Shown: piece by piece, positions 8,451-16,805 of the stretch
How positions within the stretch are numbered: the first letter of the stretch is position 1
Layout: every line of letters begins with the position of its first letter
Assembly: GCA_001314865.1 (NCBI GenBank)
Contig: LJZR01000004.1
Coordinates: forward strand, 124,001-188,000
Reading direction: 5' to 3'
Length of the DNA: 64,000 nt
Source of the DNA: Phormidesmis priestleyi Ana
GTDB taxonomy: Bacteria; Cyanobacteriota; Cyanobacteriia; Phormidesmidales; Phormidesmidaceae
Position numbers and translations under genes: made by a program
The notes under the pieces: generated by a model
Databases searched by the model: none
Told to the model about the DNA's origin: nothing
What the model saw: only the letters and a program-made list of their open reading frames with translations

Positions 8451-9224
8451 ATGCGGGGAAAGCTGATTGTTTTTGAGGGCGGTGAGGGTAGCGGTAAAAC
8501 CACCCAAATTAAGCGACTATATGGCTGGTTGAGTGAGAATAAGGCATTGCAGGCCGACAACCAGATCGCGGGTATAAAATTCACGCGCGAACCGGGCGGC
8601 ACTGAATTGGGTCGGCAAATTCGTCAGATGCTGCTAAATGAGCGATTCTCTGTAGCCCAAGCACTAGACCAAACACTAGACCAAGCACTAGACCAAGCAC
8701 TAGACCAAGCACCAGCAACAGAACCGGCTACGCCTTTGCCTCAACAAATACCTATTGCTAGCAAAACTGAGCTGCTGCTGTATGCCGCCGACCGTGCCCA
8801 GCATGTTCAAGAAACGTTGCTACCCTGGTTAGAGGCGGGCTACTGGGTACTGTGCGATCGCTATACCGACTCGACTGTGGCCTATCAGGGCTATGGCCGC
8901 CAGTTAGATCTAAACCTCATTGAGCAGCTCAACCAAATTGCGACGGGCGGGCTCAAGAGTGATCTGACCCTTTGGCTCAAGGTTCCGCCTTTGGTAGGGC
9001 TTGCTAGAATGCATCAGCGCGGACAGGCAGACCGTATTGAACAGGCCGGTGAGGCATTTCATCGGCGAGTGGGCGAGGGCTTTGCCGCACTCGCCGCAAA
9101 AAACGCTCACACTGAAGCAGTTGACGGCGATCGCCCCGAGGCAGAAGTCGCTGCCGAAGTTCAGCAAATTATTCAGCAACGATTGGCACAGTGGTATCCT
9201 CACCTTTCTTTGAACCCTCTTTAA
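8451..9224 (+). CDS. tmk: Thymidylate kinase with repeat insertion
   Basis: Phosphorylates dTMP to dTDP for DNA synthesis. P-loop GGEGSGKT is at residues 10-17, TREPGGTELG near 45-54, and the DRYTDSTVAYQGYGR substrate/Mg motif near 135. A GGAG ribosome site precedes the ATG. At 257 residues it is longer than the usual ~210. The extra length is a low-complexity insert at about residues 66-103, which contains four tandem (A/T)LDQ units encoded by a 12-nt repeat. The insert falls between the TREPGG region and the ELLLYAADRAQH helix. The gene overlaps holB by 34 bases. Confidence 0.92.
   Translation: MRGKLIVFEGGEGSGKTTQIKRLYGWLSENKALQADNQIAGIKFTREPGGTELGRQIRQMLLNERFSVAQALDQTLDQALDQALDQAPATEPATPLPQQIPIASKTELLLYAADRAQHVQETLLPWLEAGYWVLCDRYTDSTVAYQGYGRQLDLNLIEQLNQIATGGLKSDLTLWLKVPPLVGLARMHQRGQADRIEQAGEAFHRRVGEGFAALAAKNAHTEAVDGDRPEAEVAAEVQQIIQQRLAQWYPHLSLNPL
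8661..8711. repeat. 12-nt in-frame tandem repeat in tmk
   Basis: GCACTAGACCAA occurs four times (one copy with ACACTAGACCAA) plus a partial fifth. Confidence 0.95.
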
Positions 9225-10201
9225 ACCCCTTCTCCGAATTAGTCGGCCAAAGTCAGGCGGTTAAGCTTCTAAAACGAGCCGTTATCCTCGGACGAATTGC
9301 ACCGGGCTATCTATTTGTGGGGCCTGCGGGTACGGGTAAAGCCGTGGCAGCGACCGGCTTTGCTGAGCTGCTGCTGCGACGGCAGGGCGCAGATGCTAAC
9401 GCCCTGACCGATCCGATCCTGGCTCGGAGAATTCGCGATCGCAACCATCCCGACCTACTTTGGGTACAGCCCACCTACCTGCACAACGGCCAGCTGCTCA
9501 CACCCAGTCAAGCCGCCGAATCGGGGCTTAAGCGAAAAAGTCCGCCGCGCATTCGCCTACCCCAAATTCGAGACATTGCCACCTTTTTAAGCCGCCCAGC
9601 GCTCGAAGCCAGCCGCGCCGTCGTGGTGATAGAACAGGCCGACAAAATGGCCGAAGCCGCCGCCAATGCCCTTTTAAAAACGCTAGAAGAACCGGGTAAA
9701 GCCAGCGTCATTTTACTCGCGCCCGACCAGCAGACGCTTTTATCAACACTGATCTCCCGCTGTCAGGCCATTCCCTTTCATCGGCTAAACGATGCGCAAA
9801 TGGCGCAGGTACTCACCCAAACCCATCACAGCGAAATACTACATTCGGCTGAAGTCATGGCGATCGCCCAAGGCTCACCGGGCCGCGCCATAGAAAGCTG
9901 GCAGCAGTTGCAAGCCCTACCGAGCGAACTGCTCACCCAGCTCGCCAAACCACCGACCACCCTGCGCTCGGCACTAGAAATCGCTCGCGATATCAACACC
10001 GCCCTAGACACCGAAGCCCAGCTCTGGCTACTCGACTACTTGCAGCATCGCTATTGGCAAAACGGACTTTGCAGCGCAGAACAGTTAACCCGGCTAGAAA
10101 AAGCACGCGCTCATTTGCTCGCATATGTTCAGCCAAGACTGGTATGGGAAACGACCCTATCCAGCATGTTGCCCGCCACCCGAGCTTATACTCGTCCTTA
10201 A
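9191..10201 (+). CDS. holB: DNA polymerase III delta-prime subunit
   Basis: A clamp-loader AAA+ subunit of 336 residues. It starts with GTG inside the tmk 3' end, the conserved bacterial tmk-holB order. GPAGTGKA near residue 44 is the P-loop-like motif. The following sensor-1 helix region reads ASRAVVVIEQADKM, NALLKTLEEPGKASVILLAP and STLISRCQAIPFH, which is the arginine-finger SRC motif of clamp-loader subunits. The C-terminal third is helical. I see no four-cysteine zinc module, but members vary here. Confidence 0.88.
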   Translation: MVSSPFFEPSLNPFSELVGQSQAVKLLKRAVILGRIAPGYLFVGPAGTGKAVAATGFAELLLRRQGADANALTDPILARRIRDRNHPDLLWVQPTYLHNGQLLTPSQAAESGLKRKSPPRIRLPQIRDIATFLSRPALEASRAVVVIEQADKMAEAAANALLKTLEEPGKASVILLAPDQQTLLSTLISRCQAIPFHRLNDAQMAQVLTQTHHSEILHSAEVMAIAQGSPGRAIESWQQLQALPSELLTQLAKPPTTLRSALEIARDINTALDTEAQLWLLDYLQHRYWQNGLCSAEQLTRLEKARAHLLAYVQPRLVWETTLSSMLPATRAYTRP

Positions 10202-10348
10202 AAGCGGGCTTTTTACCGACCCATTTGCCTCAAATACGGGCGGGTCGTGCAAGCACATGTGCATTTTTATTGCACTCTTATTACATTTTTATGATTTGCC
10301 GCCTCGTGGCACAATTGAAGGCGATAGAGGATAGAAGGAACCCCACTG

Positions 10349-10894
10349 ATGTTTAAGCCGTTAAAGCGTTTGGCTGCGCTGCTATTAGTCGTGCTAGCGC
10401 TAGGACTCCAGAGCTGCTCTAGTGCCACAAGTCTGCAATCTTATAACGACAGCTATGAGGGCTACGAGTTTAAGTACCCAACAGGCTGGGTTGCGGCCGA
10501 TGTACCGGGCGGGCCTGCTACGGTTTTTCACGACATTATTAACCCCAGCGAAAACGTCAGCGTGGTCATTAGTCCGGTATCGGGCGGGAAGACGCTGCCT
10601 GAGATTGGCACCCCAACCGAGGTGGGCTATAAGCTCTCGAAAAGCATCACCTCTATGAGTACAGACGACCGCAATGTAGAACTGGTCAATGCTCAGTCCT
10701 TTGAAGCAGGCGATAAGCTTTATTACATTTTGGAATATGTTGCCAACCTGCCTTCGGGAACTCGTCATGATCTAGCTAGTGTGATTGTGAGGCGCGGCCA
10801 GCTGTATACGTTTAATGCTTCTATTCCAGAAGCAAGGTGGGAACGGCTGAAGAACACCATTAAGCAAACAGTGGCTTCTTTTTCGGTGTATTAA
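10349..10894 (+). CDS. CyanoP, PsbP-like photosystem II lipoprotein
   Basis: A 181-residue thylakoid-lumen lipoprotein of the PsbP family, which associates with the oxygen-evolving side of photosystem II during assembly. The signal peptide runs to the lipobox LQSC, so Cys at residue 23 would be lipidated. The PsbP domain follows: YEGYEFKYPTGWV near residue 36, VVISPV near 71, YYILEYV near 128 and the closing VASFSVY. A purine-rich AAGGAA lies about 9 bases before the ATG. It stands alone, with about 150 bases free on the left. Confidence 0.9.
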   Translation: MFKPLKRLAALLLVVLALGLQSCSSATSLQSYNDSYEGYEFKYPTGWVAADVPGGPATVFHDIINPSENVSVVISPVSGGKTLPEIGTPTEVGYKLSKSITSMSTDDRNVELVNAQSFEAGDKLYYILEYVANLPSGTRHDLASVIVRRGQLYTFNASIPEARWERLKNTIKQTVASFSVY

Positions 10895-10899
10895 TTTCG

Positions 10900-10985
10900 C
10901 CTTGATTTTTGCTTTGTTTTCACTTTCGCTTTCACTTTCACTTTTTTGCTTGGATTTTCACTTTCGACTTTTGCTTTGATTTTGG
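10900..10985. repeat. Degenerate T/C-rich tandem repeat
   Basis: Variants of CACTTTCGCTTT and TTTGCTTTGATTTT recur across the gap between cyanoP and maf. Units are imperfect (about 6 and 12 nt). Confidence 0.7.
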
Positions 10986-11018
10986 TGAGCAACAGTTTGT
11001 TGCATCTTGTTGATTCCT

Positions 11019-11612
11019 ATGGCTGATACTCAATTTGTGCTGGCGTCTGCTTCTGCTGCGCGGCGAAGTCTGTTGGTAGATGCCGGTATTCAGCCGTTTG
11101 TTTGCCCTAGCAATTTTGATGAGGACAGCGTTGTTATTCGCGATCCAGCGCAGCTGGTGCAGGCGCTGGCCCAGGGCAAAGCCGAAACCGTTGCGCCTCA
11201 GTTCCCCAATGCGCTAGTGTTGGGCTGCGACTCGGTGCTGGCGATTGACGGCGTGATCTATGGCAAGCCAGAGAGTACAGCAGAGGCGATCGCCCGCTGG
11301 AGACAAATGCGGGGTGGATCGGGTGAGCTGTACACCGGCTATGCGCTCATCGCGCCGGGCCGTGAGGCGCTAGTGCGATGCCGGATGACGCGCGTGTTTT
11401 TTGCTAACTTAAGCGACAGAGAAATTGAGGCCTATATTGCCACTGGCGAGCCCATGCACTGTGCAGGCGCATTTGCGACAGATGGCAAAGGCAGCATGTT
11501 TGTTGAAAAAATTGAGGGCTGTCATACTAACGTGGTGGGCTTGAGCATTCCGCTGCTGCGAGAAATGATGGCGGAAGTGGGCTATAACGCCATTGATTTT
11601 TGGAGTCGTTAG
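11019..11612 (+). CDS. maf: Maf family nucleotide pyrophosphatase
   Basis: Maf proteins hydrolyse modified or non-canonical nucleoside triphosphates and limit their incorporation. The 197-residue protein begins [19 protein letters not shown], the family substrate-binding motif. It continues with the [11 protein letters not shown] catalytic loop near residue 70 and [11 protein letters not shown] near 146. I prefer ATG 11019; a TTG start at 11007 is also open. No strong ribosome site is seen. UPF0182 follows 44 bases downstream on the same strand. Confidence 0.9.
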   Translation: MADTQFVLASASAARRSLLVDAGIQPFVCPSNFDEDSVVIRDPAQLVQALAQGKAETVAPQFPNALVLGCDSVLAIDGVIYGKPESTAEAIARWRQMRGGSGELYTGYALIAPGREALVRCRMTRVFFANLSDREIEAYIATGEPMHCAGAFATDGKGSMFVEKIEGCHTNVVGLSIPLLREMMAEVGYNAIDFWSR

Positions 11613-11656
11613 GATCTTAGTAAGTAGGCGGTCAGGAAGAGGAGGGCAGCTCGGCT

Positions 11657-14600
11657 ATGGCTAACGTTCCTAATCGGTCTAGGGTGGGGCAGTTTGAGCC
11701 TATCGGGAAACAATTCTCAAAACCAGAGACGCCGCGATCGCGATTGGGTTTGCGGCTAGTGGTGAGTACTGTACTGCTGCTGCTGGCAGCCTATATTACG
11801 ACCTATTACTGGGCTGAGGGCCTGTGGTTTGCCGAGCTGTCGTTTGCTGATGAGTTTTGGCTGCGATCGCTCACGCAGCTTGGGCTCGGTTTGTTTACAC
11901 TGCTCACCAGCCTGAGTATTTGCTTTTTTAATCTCAACTTAGCGACCCGGCTTCAGTTCAACCAAAACTGCCTACTGCCCAATCAGGCCAACTTACAAAC
12001 CGGACTAGGCCTACGGCGACTGCTGCCCACTACGTTAGGACTAGGCGTAGTGATTGGCATTGTGCTGGTATACAACGGCTACCTGGCAATTACAGCCATC
12101 TCTACCCTGCTGCCCGCGATTCCTCTGCCGTTAGGGCTGGTGTTTAACGCGGATTGGGCGCTGGGCTGGCAGCTGCTGAGTCGTCCGGTGAATGTGGGGC
12201 TGGTGGTGGGCTGTGCGATCGCCCTGGCGGCTTTTCCCAAATCTCTAATCCGCATTGGGGCCACTGTTTTAAGCCTAAGTCTGGGCGCAACCCTAACCAA
12301 AGAATGGGTGCGGATACTCCCGGCACTAAACTTTGAGCCGTTTGGCCAGCTCGATCCGGTCTTTAATCAGGACTTAAGCTTTTATGTGTTTCAGCTGCCG
12401 CTGTGGGAGCTGTTGGAATTTTGGCTATCGGGACTGCTGTTGTTTTTGATGGCGGCGGTGACGCTAGAGTATCTACTGGCAGGCAATACCTTAAGCCAAG
12501 GGCACTTTGCCGGGTTTTCGGTGGCTCAACAGCGACATTTAAATGCGATCGCTGCCTCTTTATTTGGCGTCACTGCGCTTAGTCACTGGCTAAATCGCTA
12601 CGAGCTGCTGTACTCCCAGCAAGGTGTCAACTACGGCGCTAGCTTTACCGATGTCAAAGTAGATTTGCCCGTGAATGGGGCGCTGTGCATTATTGCCGCC
12701 GGGTTGGGCATCGCGCTCATGTTGCGGGCTATTTTCCATCCGAGAATGGGGGCATCCCCTAAGCAGCCCCTCCGAGCCAGGCGAATTATCGGCGCGATTA
12801 GCTGGTATTTACTCTTTGCGCTGCTAGGCAATACGCTGGCCCCCTGGCTAGTGCAGCGCTTAGTCGTACAGCCCAATGAATTAGAGCGCGAGCGACCCTA
12901 CCTAGAGCGCACGATTGCCTTCACCCGCGCGGCGTTTAAGCTAACGGAAATCGAAACTCGACCCTTCAATCCGGAGGGGAATTTAACCGCAGCTGACTTG
13001 CAAGAAAATGATTTGACAGTGCGAAATATTCGACTGTGGGATACGCGCCCGCTGTTAGAGGCTAACCGGCAGCTACAGCAAATTCGCCCCTACTATCAGT
13101 TTGCCGATGCGGATGTGGATAGATATCGGCTGCTAGGTGATAGCCAAGAGGTCGTTGACCGGCGGCAGGTGCTCATTTCGGCGCGTGAGCTAGACTATGA
13201 GCAAGTGCCTATTGAGGCTCAAACCTGGGTAAACGAACACCTCACCTACACTCACGGCTACGGCTTTACCATGAGCCCGGTCAATACAGCAGGGCCGAGT
13301 GGGCTACCGACTTACTTTATTAAAGACATCGCGCACAATGCGAGTTCTGAGGTCATTGAGCGATCTATTCCGGTAAATAAGCCCCGCATTTACTTTGGCG
13401 AGCTGACCAATACCTACGTAATGACAGGAGCTGGCGTATCGGAGCTAGATTTTCCAAGCGGCAGCGAAAACGTGTACAACCGCTATGACGGACTAGGGGG
13501 TATTAACATCGGCCCGTTTTGGAAGCGGCTCTTGTTTGCCAAGCACTTGGGCGACTGGAAAATGCTCTTCAACAATCAGTTTACCAGTGATACCAAGGTG
13601 CTATTTCGGCGCAACATTACCGATAGGGTAAAGCGAATTGCGCCGTTTTTACGGTTTGACGCCGATCCCTATTTGGTGGTGGCCGATGCCGAAGGCGACT
13701 TTACTCCGATTAGGGAGGAGTCGGGTGAGAACTATCTGTACTGGATTATTGATGCCTATACGACGAGCGATCGCTATCCCTATGCTGATCCGGTCAATAA
13801 TGCCTTCAACTACATTCGCAACTCCGTTAAAGTTGTTGTTGATGCCTACAACGGCACCGTACGGTTTTACATTAGCGATCCGAGCGACCCGATTATCCGC
13901 ACCTGGGCGCAGATATTTCCCACCATGTTTGAGCCCCTCACCAATATGCCTCCGGCCTTGGCCGCGCATATCCGTTACCCGGTAGATCTGGCTCGCATTC
14001 AATCTGACCAGCTGCTGGCCTACCATATGACCGATGCTCAGGTTTTTTACAACCGCGAGGATCTGTGGCGAGTGCCCAACGAAATTTATGCCAACGAAGC
14101 GCAGGTGGTAGAGCCCTACTACCTGATTATGGAACTACCCGGAGAAGATGACGGCGAGTTTGTGCTTTTGCGGCCATTTACACCCGCTCAGCGCAACAAC
14201 CTCATTGCTTGGCTCGCCTTACGCTCAGACGGCGAACAGTATGGCCGTCAGCTGCTGTATCAATTTCCTAAGCAGGAGTTGGTATTTGGGCCAGAGCAAA
14301 TTGAGGCTCGAATTAACCAGGACCCGGAAATTTCTCAGCGCATCTCGCTATGGAATACCCAAGGCTCAAGAGCGAATCAGGGCAATTTATTAGTCATTCC
14401 GATTGAACAGTCTTTGCTATATGTAGAGCCCCTGTATTTAGAAGCCGAACAAACGCCGTTGCCTATTTTGGCGCGGGTGATTGTTGCTTATGAAAACAGA
14501 ATCGCTATGGCCGAAACGCTAGAGCGTGGTTTGCAGGCCATTTTTGAGGAAGATCCAGAAGCTAGCCCCACTATTATCAGAGAGCTAGAGGAAGATAGCA

Positions 14601-14671
14601 TCGTTGAAGATTTGTTGCTGCCTGGTGTAGATAGCCCGAGCGGCGATACACCTTCTGAGGCAACGCCCTAG
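11657..14671 (+). CDS. UPF0182 family large membrane protein
   Basis: A 1004-residue protein of the UPF0182 (COG1615) family, function unknown. The N-terminal ~400 residues contain about seven to eight hydrophobic helices, beginning near residue 33 (VVSTVLLLLAAYITTYYW). The rest is a large soluble region with family motifs such as HLTYTHGYGFTMSP near 530, PRIYFGELTNTYV near 577 and YVEPLYLEA near 925. The last ~50 residues are acidic and low-complexity. A GGAGGG ribosome site precedes the ATG. The family is common in cyanobacteria and actinobacteria. Confidence 0.92.
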   Translation: MANVPNRSRVGQFEPIGKQFSKPETPRSRLGLRLVVSTVLLLLAAYITTYYWAEGLWFAELSFADEFWLRSLTQLGLGLFTLLTSLSICFFNLNLATRLQFNQNCLLPNQANLQTGLGLRRLLPTTLGLGVVIGIVLVYNGYLAITAISTLLPAIPLPLGLVFNADWALGWQLLSRPVNVGLVVGCAIALAAFPKSLIRIGATVLSLSLGATLTKEWVRILPALNFEPFGQLDPVFNQDLSFYVFQLPLWELLEFWLSGLLLFLMAAVTLEYLLAGNTLSQGHFAGFSVAQQRHLNAIAASLFGVTALSHWLNRYELLYSQQGVNYGASFTDVKVDLPVNGALCIIAAGLGIALMLRAIFHPRMGASPKQPLRARRIIGAISWYLLFALLGNTLAPWLVQRLVVQPNELERERPYLERTIAFTRAAFKLTEIETRPFNPEGNLTAADLQENDLTVRNIRLWDTRPLLEANRQLQQIRPYYQFADADVDRYRLLGDSQEVVDRRQVLISARELDYEQVPIEAQTWVNEHLTYTHGYGFTMSPVNTAGPSGLPTYFIKDIAHNASSEVIERSIPVNKPRIYFGELTNTYVMTGAGVSELDFPSGSENVYNRYDGLGGINIGPFWKRLLFAKHLGDWKMLFNNQFTSDTKVLFRRNITDRVKRIAPFLRFDADPYLVVADAEGDFTPIREESGENYLYWIIDAYTTSDRYPYADPVNNAFNYIRNSVKVVVDAYNGTVRFYISDPSDPIIRTWAQIFPTMFEPLTNMPPALAAHIRYPVDLARIQSDQLLAYHMTDAQVFYNREDLWRVPNEIYANEAQVVEPYYLIMELPGEDDGEFVLLRPFTPAQRNNLIAWLALRSDGEQYGRQLLYQFPKQELVFGPEQIEARINQDPEISQRISLWNTQGSRANQGNLLVIPIEQSLLYVEPLYLEAEQTPLPILARVIVAYENRIAMAETLERGLQAIFEEDPEASPTIIRELEEDSIVEDLLLPGVDSPSGDTPSEATP

Positions 14672-14741
14672 AGTGTTGGTAGAGTGTTGGTAGAGTACTG
14701 AAAAAACAGAAGAGAACTTCTGTGGAAGATCTGTGTAAAAG

Positions 14742-15359
14742 ATGAAAGATAGCGCTACTTACGATTGGTTTGAACCCCTTTATGCAAACGCAGCAGGAGA
14801 TGCTTCTCAGGTGCCTTGGGCGCTGCCGGAAGCCGTTCCTTACCTGACCAACTGGTTGCAAGGGGTCGAGGGGACTGGGAAATCGGCGGCGGTGGTAGGT
14901 TGCGGGCTGGGTAACGATGCTGAAGCGCTGGCAGCAGCAGGGTTTGAAGTAACGGCGTTTGATGTGGCCAAAAGTGCGATCGCCTGGGCCAAACAACGGT
15001 TTCCTAACTCATCGGTCAACTACGTGACTGCTGATTTGTTCAATTTACCTGCTGGCTGGAAAGGCGCATTCGATGTGGTGTTCGAGTTTCGGACTGTACA
15101 GGCGCTACCTGTATCGGTGAGAAAAGAGGCGATCGCCCAAATCGCAACCCTCCCCAAACCAGGCGGCACCCTACTCATGGCCACCTACACTCGCCCTAGC
15201 GAAGCCCTCAACGACGGCCCACCCTGGCCGCTTTCAGCCAGTGAGCTAGCCGAGTTTGAAACATTGGGGCTAAAAATTATCAAAAAAGAGACTTTTAAAA
15301 AGAAAGAAGGTCGGTTTGGCGATCGCGTTCAAATTGAATACCAAGCGCCTAATCAATAA
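14742..15359 (+). CDS. Class I SAM-dependent methyltransferase
   Basis: A 205-residue single-domain methyltransferase. The SAM-binding motif I reads AAVVGCGLGNDAEALA near residue 50, followed by the acidic motif II EVTAFDVAKSAI and post-motif VTADLFNLP near 95. FDVVFEFRTVQAL fits the catalytic strand. Length and layout resemble thiopurine-methyltransferase-like proteins, but the substrate cannot be inferred. It is preceded by a 70-base gap after UPF0182. Confidence 0.85.
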   Translation: MKDSATYDWFEPLYANAAGDASQVPWALPEAVPYLTNWLQGVEGTGKSAAVVGCGLGNDAEALAAAGFEVTAFDVAKSAIAWAKQRFPNSSVNYVTADLFNLPAGWKGAFDVVFEFRTVQALPVSVRKEAIAQIATLPKPGGTLLMATYTRPSEALNDGPPWPLSASELAEFETLGLKIIKKETFKKKEGRFGDRVQIEYQAPNQ

Positions 15360-15473
15360 CCGATTAAGGCCCACTGATTGAAAGGTACACAGCAACTCAT
15401 CAGAAATCTGGAGTATCCATCAAAATAAATTGATGAGAAGATAGAAGCTATTCACCCCAAAAGATGACTAGCG

Positions 15474-15947
15474 ATGAAAGTTGGGAGCAAATACTATCCA
15501 CTGTTTGAGTACTTGCAGCACTGCAATCAAACCCCCATAACCCTCACGCTTACCGAAATAGAACACCTGCTCCAGAGTTCACTGCCTGCCTCTGCCTACA
15601 AACGCGACTGGTGGGGCAACCGCGACAGCGCCCCTGTGATTCAAGCCAAAGCCTGGATTGAAGCGGGCTACCATGTCGAAGCGATAGATCTCAGCGCGCA
15701 GACCGTCACCTTTAGTAAATTTCAGGCGAACTACAGCGTCCGACGCATAAACGACACTATTTTATGGGATCAAAACGCAGTTAGGGCGTTGCGAAAACAC
15801 ATGAACTTAACTCAGGCAAAGTTTGCTCAAGAACTAGGCGTACGCAGGCAAACCGTGAGCGAATGGGAAAATGGTGTATATGAACCCGACCGATCAACCG
15901 CCAAGCATCTAGAGCTCATTGCCAAACAAAAACAGTTTGAGGGCTAA
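15474..15947 (+). CDS. DUF7662-like domain fused to XRE helix-turn-helix
   Basis: A 157-residue predicted DNA-binding protein with two parts. Residues 1-~85 (SKYYPLFEYL, LTEIEHLL, LPASAYKRDWWGN, AKAWIEAGYHVEAID) match the winged-helix-like domain called DUF7662. That domain occurs alone or near restriction and nuclease domains in many bacteria. Residues ~98-155 form an XRE-type helix-turn-helix: LRKHMNLTQAKFAQELGVRR with QTVSEWENGVYEPD. Both halves suggest nucleic-acid binding. No toxin partner is adjacent: the next gene is a small protein of another type. Target unknown. Confidence 0.8.
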   Translation: MKVGSKYYPLFEYLQHCNQTPITLTLTEIEHLLQSSLPASAYKRDWWGNRDSAPVIQAKAWIEAGYHVEAIDLSAQTVTFSKFQANYSVRRINDTILWDQNAVRALRKHMNLTQAKFAQELGVRRQTVSEWENGVYEPDRSTAKHLELIAKQKQFEG

Positions 15948-16020
15948 AAGCATCTCCCTTCCAATACCTTATTTGTTTTATTACATTTGTCCGGTTAACG
16001 TGCTAAACTTTGTTTAGTGA

Positions 16021-16404
16021 ATGAGAGCCCCAATGAACACTAAAGCTATGAACACTAAAGCTATGAACACTAAAGCTACGAATACTAAAACTTTGGTGAA
16101 TACAACTTTATTGAACAACAGTCTATCTACACAGCCCTCCTCTAAACGAGCATTCTCTGAAACACCAACGACTCAGCCCGACATTTCCGAACTGTCGAGG
16201 CTGCCGCCTCATGAGGGAGAAACCATTCGCCATATTTTGCTCGGCACACCGGGCGGCGTTAGGCAAACGATTCATCTTTTACATACCCTTCGATATGTTG
16301 AAAATGTGCTGTGGAGTCCGCTGGTGCCTATTCCTAATGATCAGCTCATCATCACACCTCGACAGGGTGATGTTATGAGCATTTTAGTCAAACACTTGCG
16401 CTAA
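16021..16404 (+). CDS. Small conserved-looking protein with MNTKA repeat start
   Basis: A 127-residue protein without a recognised function. Residues ~58-127 look like a compact conserved domain (LPPHEGETIRHILLGTPGGV, RQTIHLLHTLRYVENVLWSP, PRQGDVMSILVKHLR). I recall similar short cyanobacterial proteins, but assign no role. The N-terminus holds about four tandem MNTKA-type copies from a 15-nt unit. Several in-frame ATGs in the repeat leave the true start open (16021, 16033 or later). A possible promoter, TTACAT-18-TAAACT, lies just upstream. Confidence 0.65.
   Translation: MRAPMNTKAMNTKAMNTKATNTKTLVNTTLLNNSLSTQPSSKRAFSETPTTQPDISELSRLPPHEGETIRHILLGTPGGVRQTIHLLHTLRYVENVLWSPLVPIPNDQLIITPRQGDVMSILVKHLR
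16032..16095. repeat. 15-nt in-frame tandem repeat (MNTKA)
   Basis: ATGAACACTAAAGCT occurs three times exactly, followed by decayed copies. Each unit carries an ATG, so the repeat also multiplies possible start codons. Confidence 0.93.
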
Positions 16405-16469
16405 AAAGAACACACCTCATAAATTTGGGATAGGCCCTATCATCATGTGCTGATAGCATTGCGGTGGAG

Positions 16470-16498
16470 TTACAACAGAATAGGTTCTTTGTCATAAT
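16470..16498 (+). promoter_or_regulatory. Candidate promoter with extended -10
   Basis: TTACAA at 16470-16475, a 17-base spacer, and CATAAT at 16493-16498 preceded by TGT (extended -10). It lies 66 bases after the upstream stop and points at the hairpin at 16565-16606. Confidence 0.4.
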
Positions 16499-16502
16499 GC
16501 AC

Positions 16503-16610
16503 ACACCTAATGCATTTAAGACTGCCATATTGGCAAAAGGAAAGCCGTTGTGAACAACCGAACTAAGCCCCGATAGTCGAGAAAGACTTAATCGATATCG
16601 GGGCTTTCGT
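16503..16610 (+). ncRNA. Candidate small RNA or leader RNA
   Basis: The segment from the predicted start point after the extended -10 to the strong hairpin would be about 105 nt. It ends in an 11-bp GC-rich stem followed by TTT. No protein-coding frame fills it convincingly, though one frame is open from 16554 into the micro-ORF downstream. This is inferred only from promoter and hairpin. Confidence 0.3.
16565..16606 (+). terminator. Strong hairpin, possible terminator
   Basis: AAGCCCCGATA (16565-16575) pairs perfectly with TATCGGGGCTT (16596-16606). A further TCGA/TCGA pair lies inside, closing an 11-base loop. Only a short T-run follows (TTT then CG), so termination is likely but not certain. 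Confidence 0.5.
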
Positions 16611-16616
16611 CACGTT

Positions 16617-16754
16617 GTGCGGAATGTTTACACCTTTCAATTAGATGAACAGCAGGTGAGACTCTTGGTTGAGTCTTTGCGGCCAACGTTTGTTCAGGTA
16701 AATGGGGAACTACTCGCTTTTGCTACTTTTCTAGAAGAATTAGCAGCTAATTAG
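16617..16754 (+). CDS. Candidate 45-residue micro-protein
   Basis: An open frame from GTG 16617 to TAG 16754. It encodes a balanced, protein-like sequence: VRNVYTFQLDEQQVRLLVES, then LRPTFVQVNGELLAFATFLE, then ELAAN. It could pack as strand-helix-strand-helix. The frame is open back to 16554 through the hairpin, but there is no ATG. No clear ribosome site is seen. The ABC transporter gene ends 45 bases further on, on the other strand. Confidence 0.4.
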   Translation: MRNVYTFQLDEQQVRLLVESLRPTFVQVNGELLAFATFLEELAAN

Positions 16755-16805
16755 TTAGCCGATTAATTAGCCGATTAGTTAGCCGATTAGTTAGCCAATT
16801 AGTTA
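16751..16805. repeat. 12-nt tandem repeat
   Basis: GTTAGCCGATTA recurs about four times with single changes. It spans the micro-ORF stop and reaches the stop codon of the ABC transporter gene. Confidence 0.88.

Noticed and set aside
15474-16404. Toxin-antitoxin pair formed by the HTH protein and the 127-residue protein
   Set aside because: The genes are about 70 bases apart with a possible separate promoter, and the second protein has no toxin motif I can recognise.
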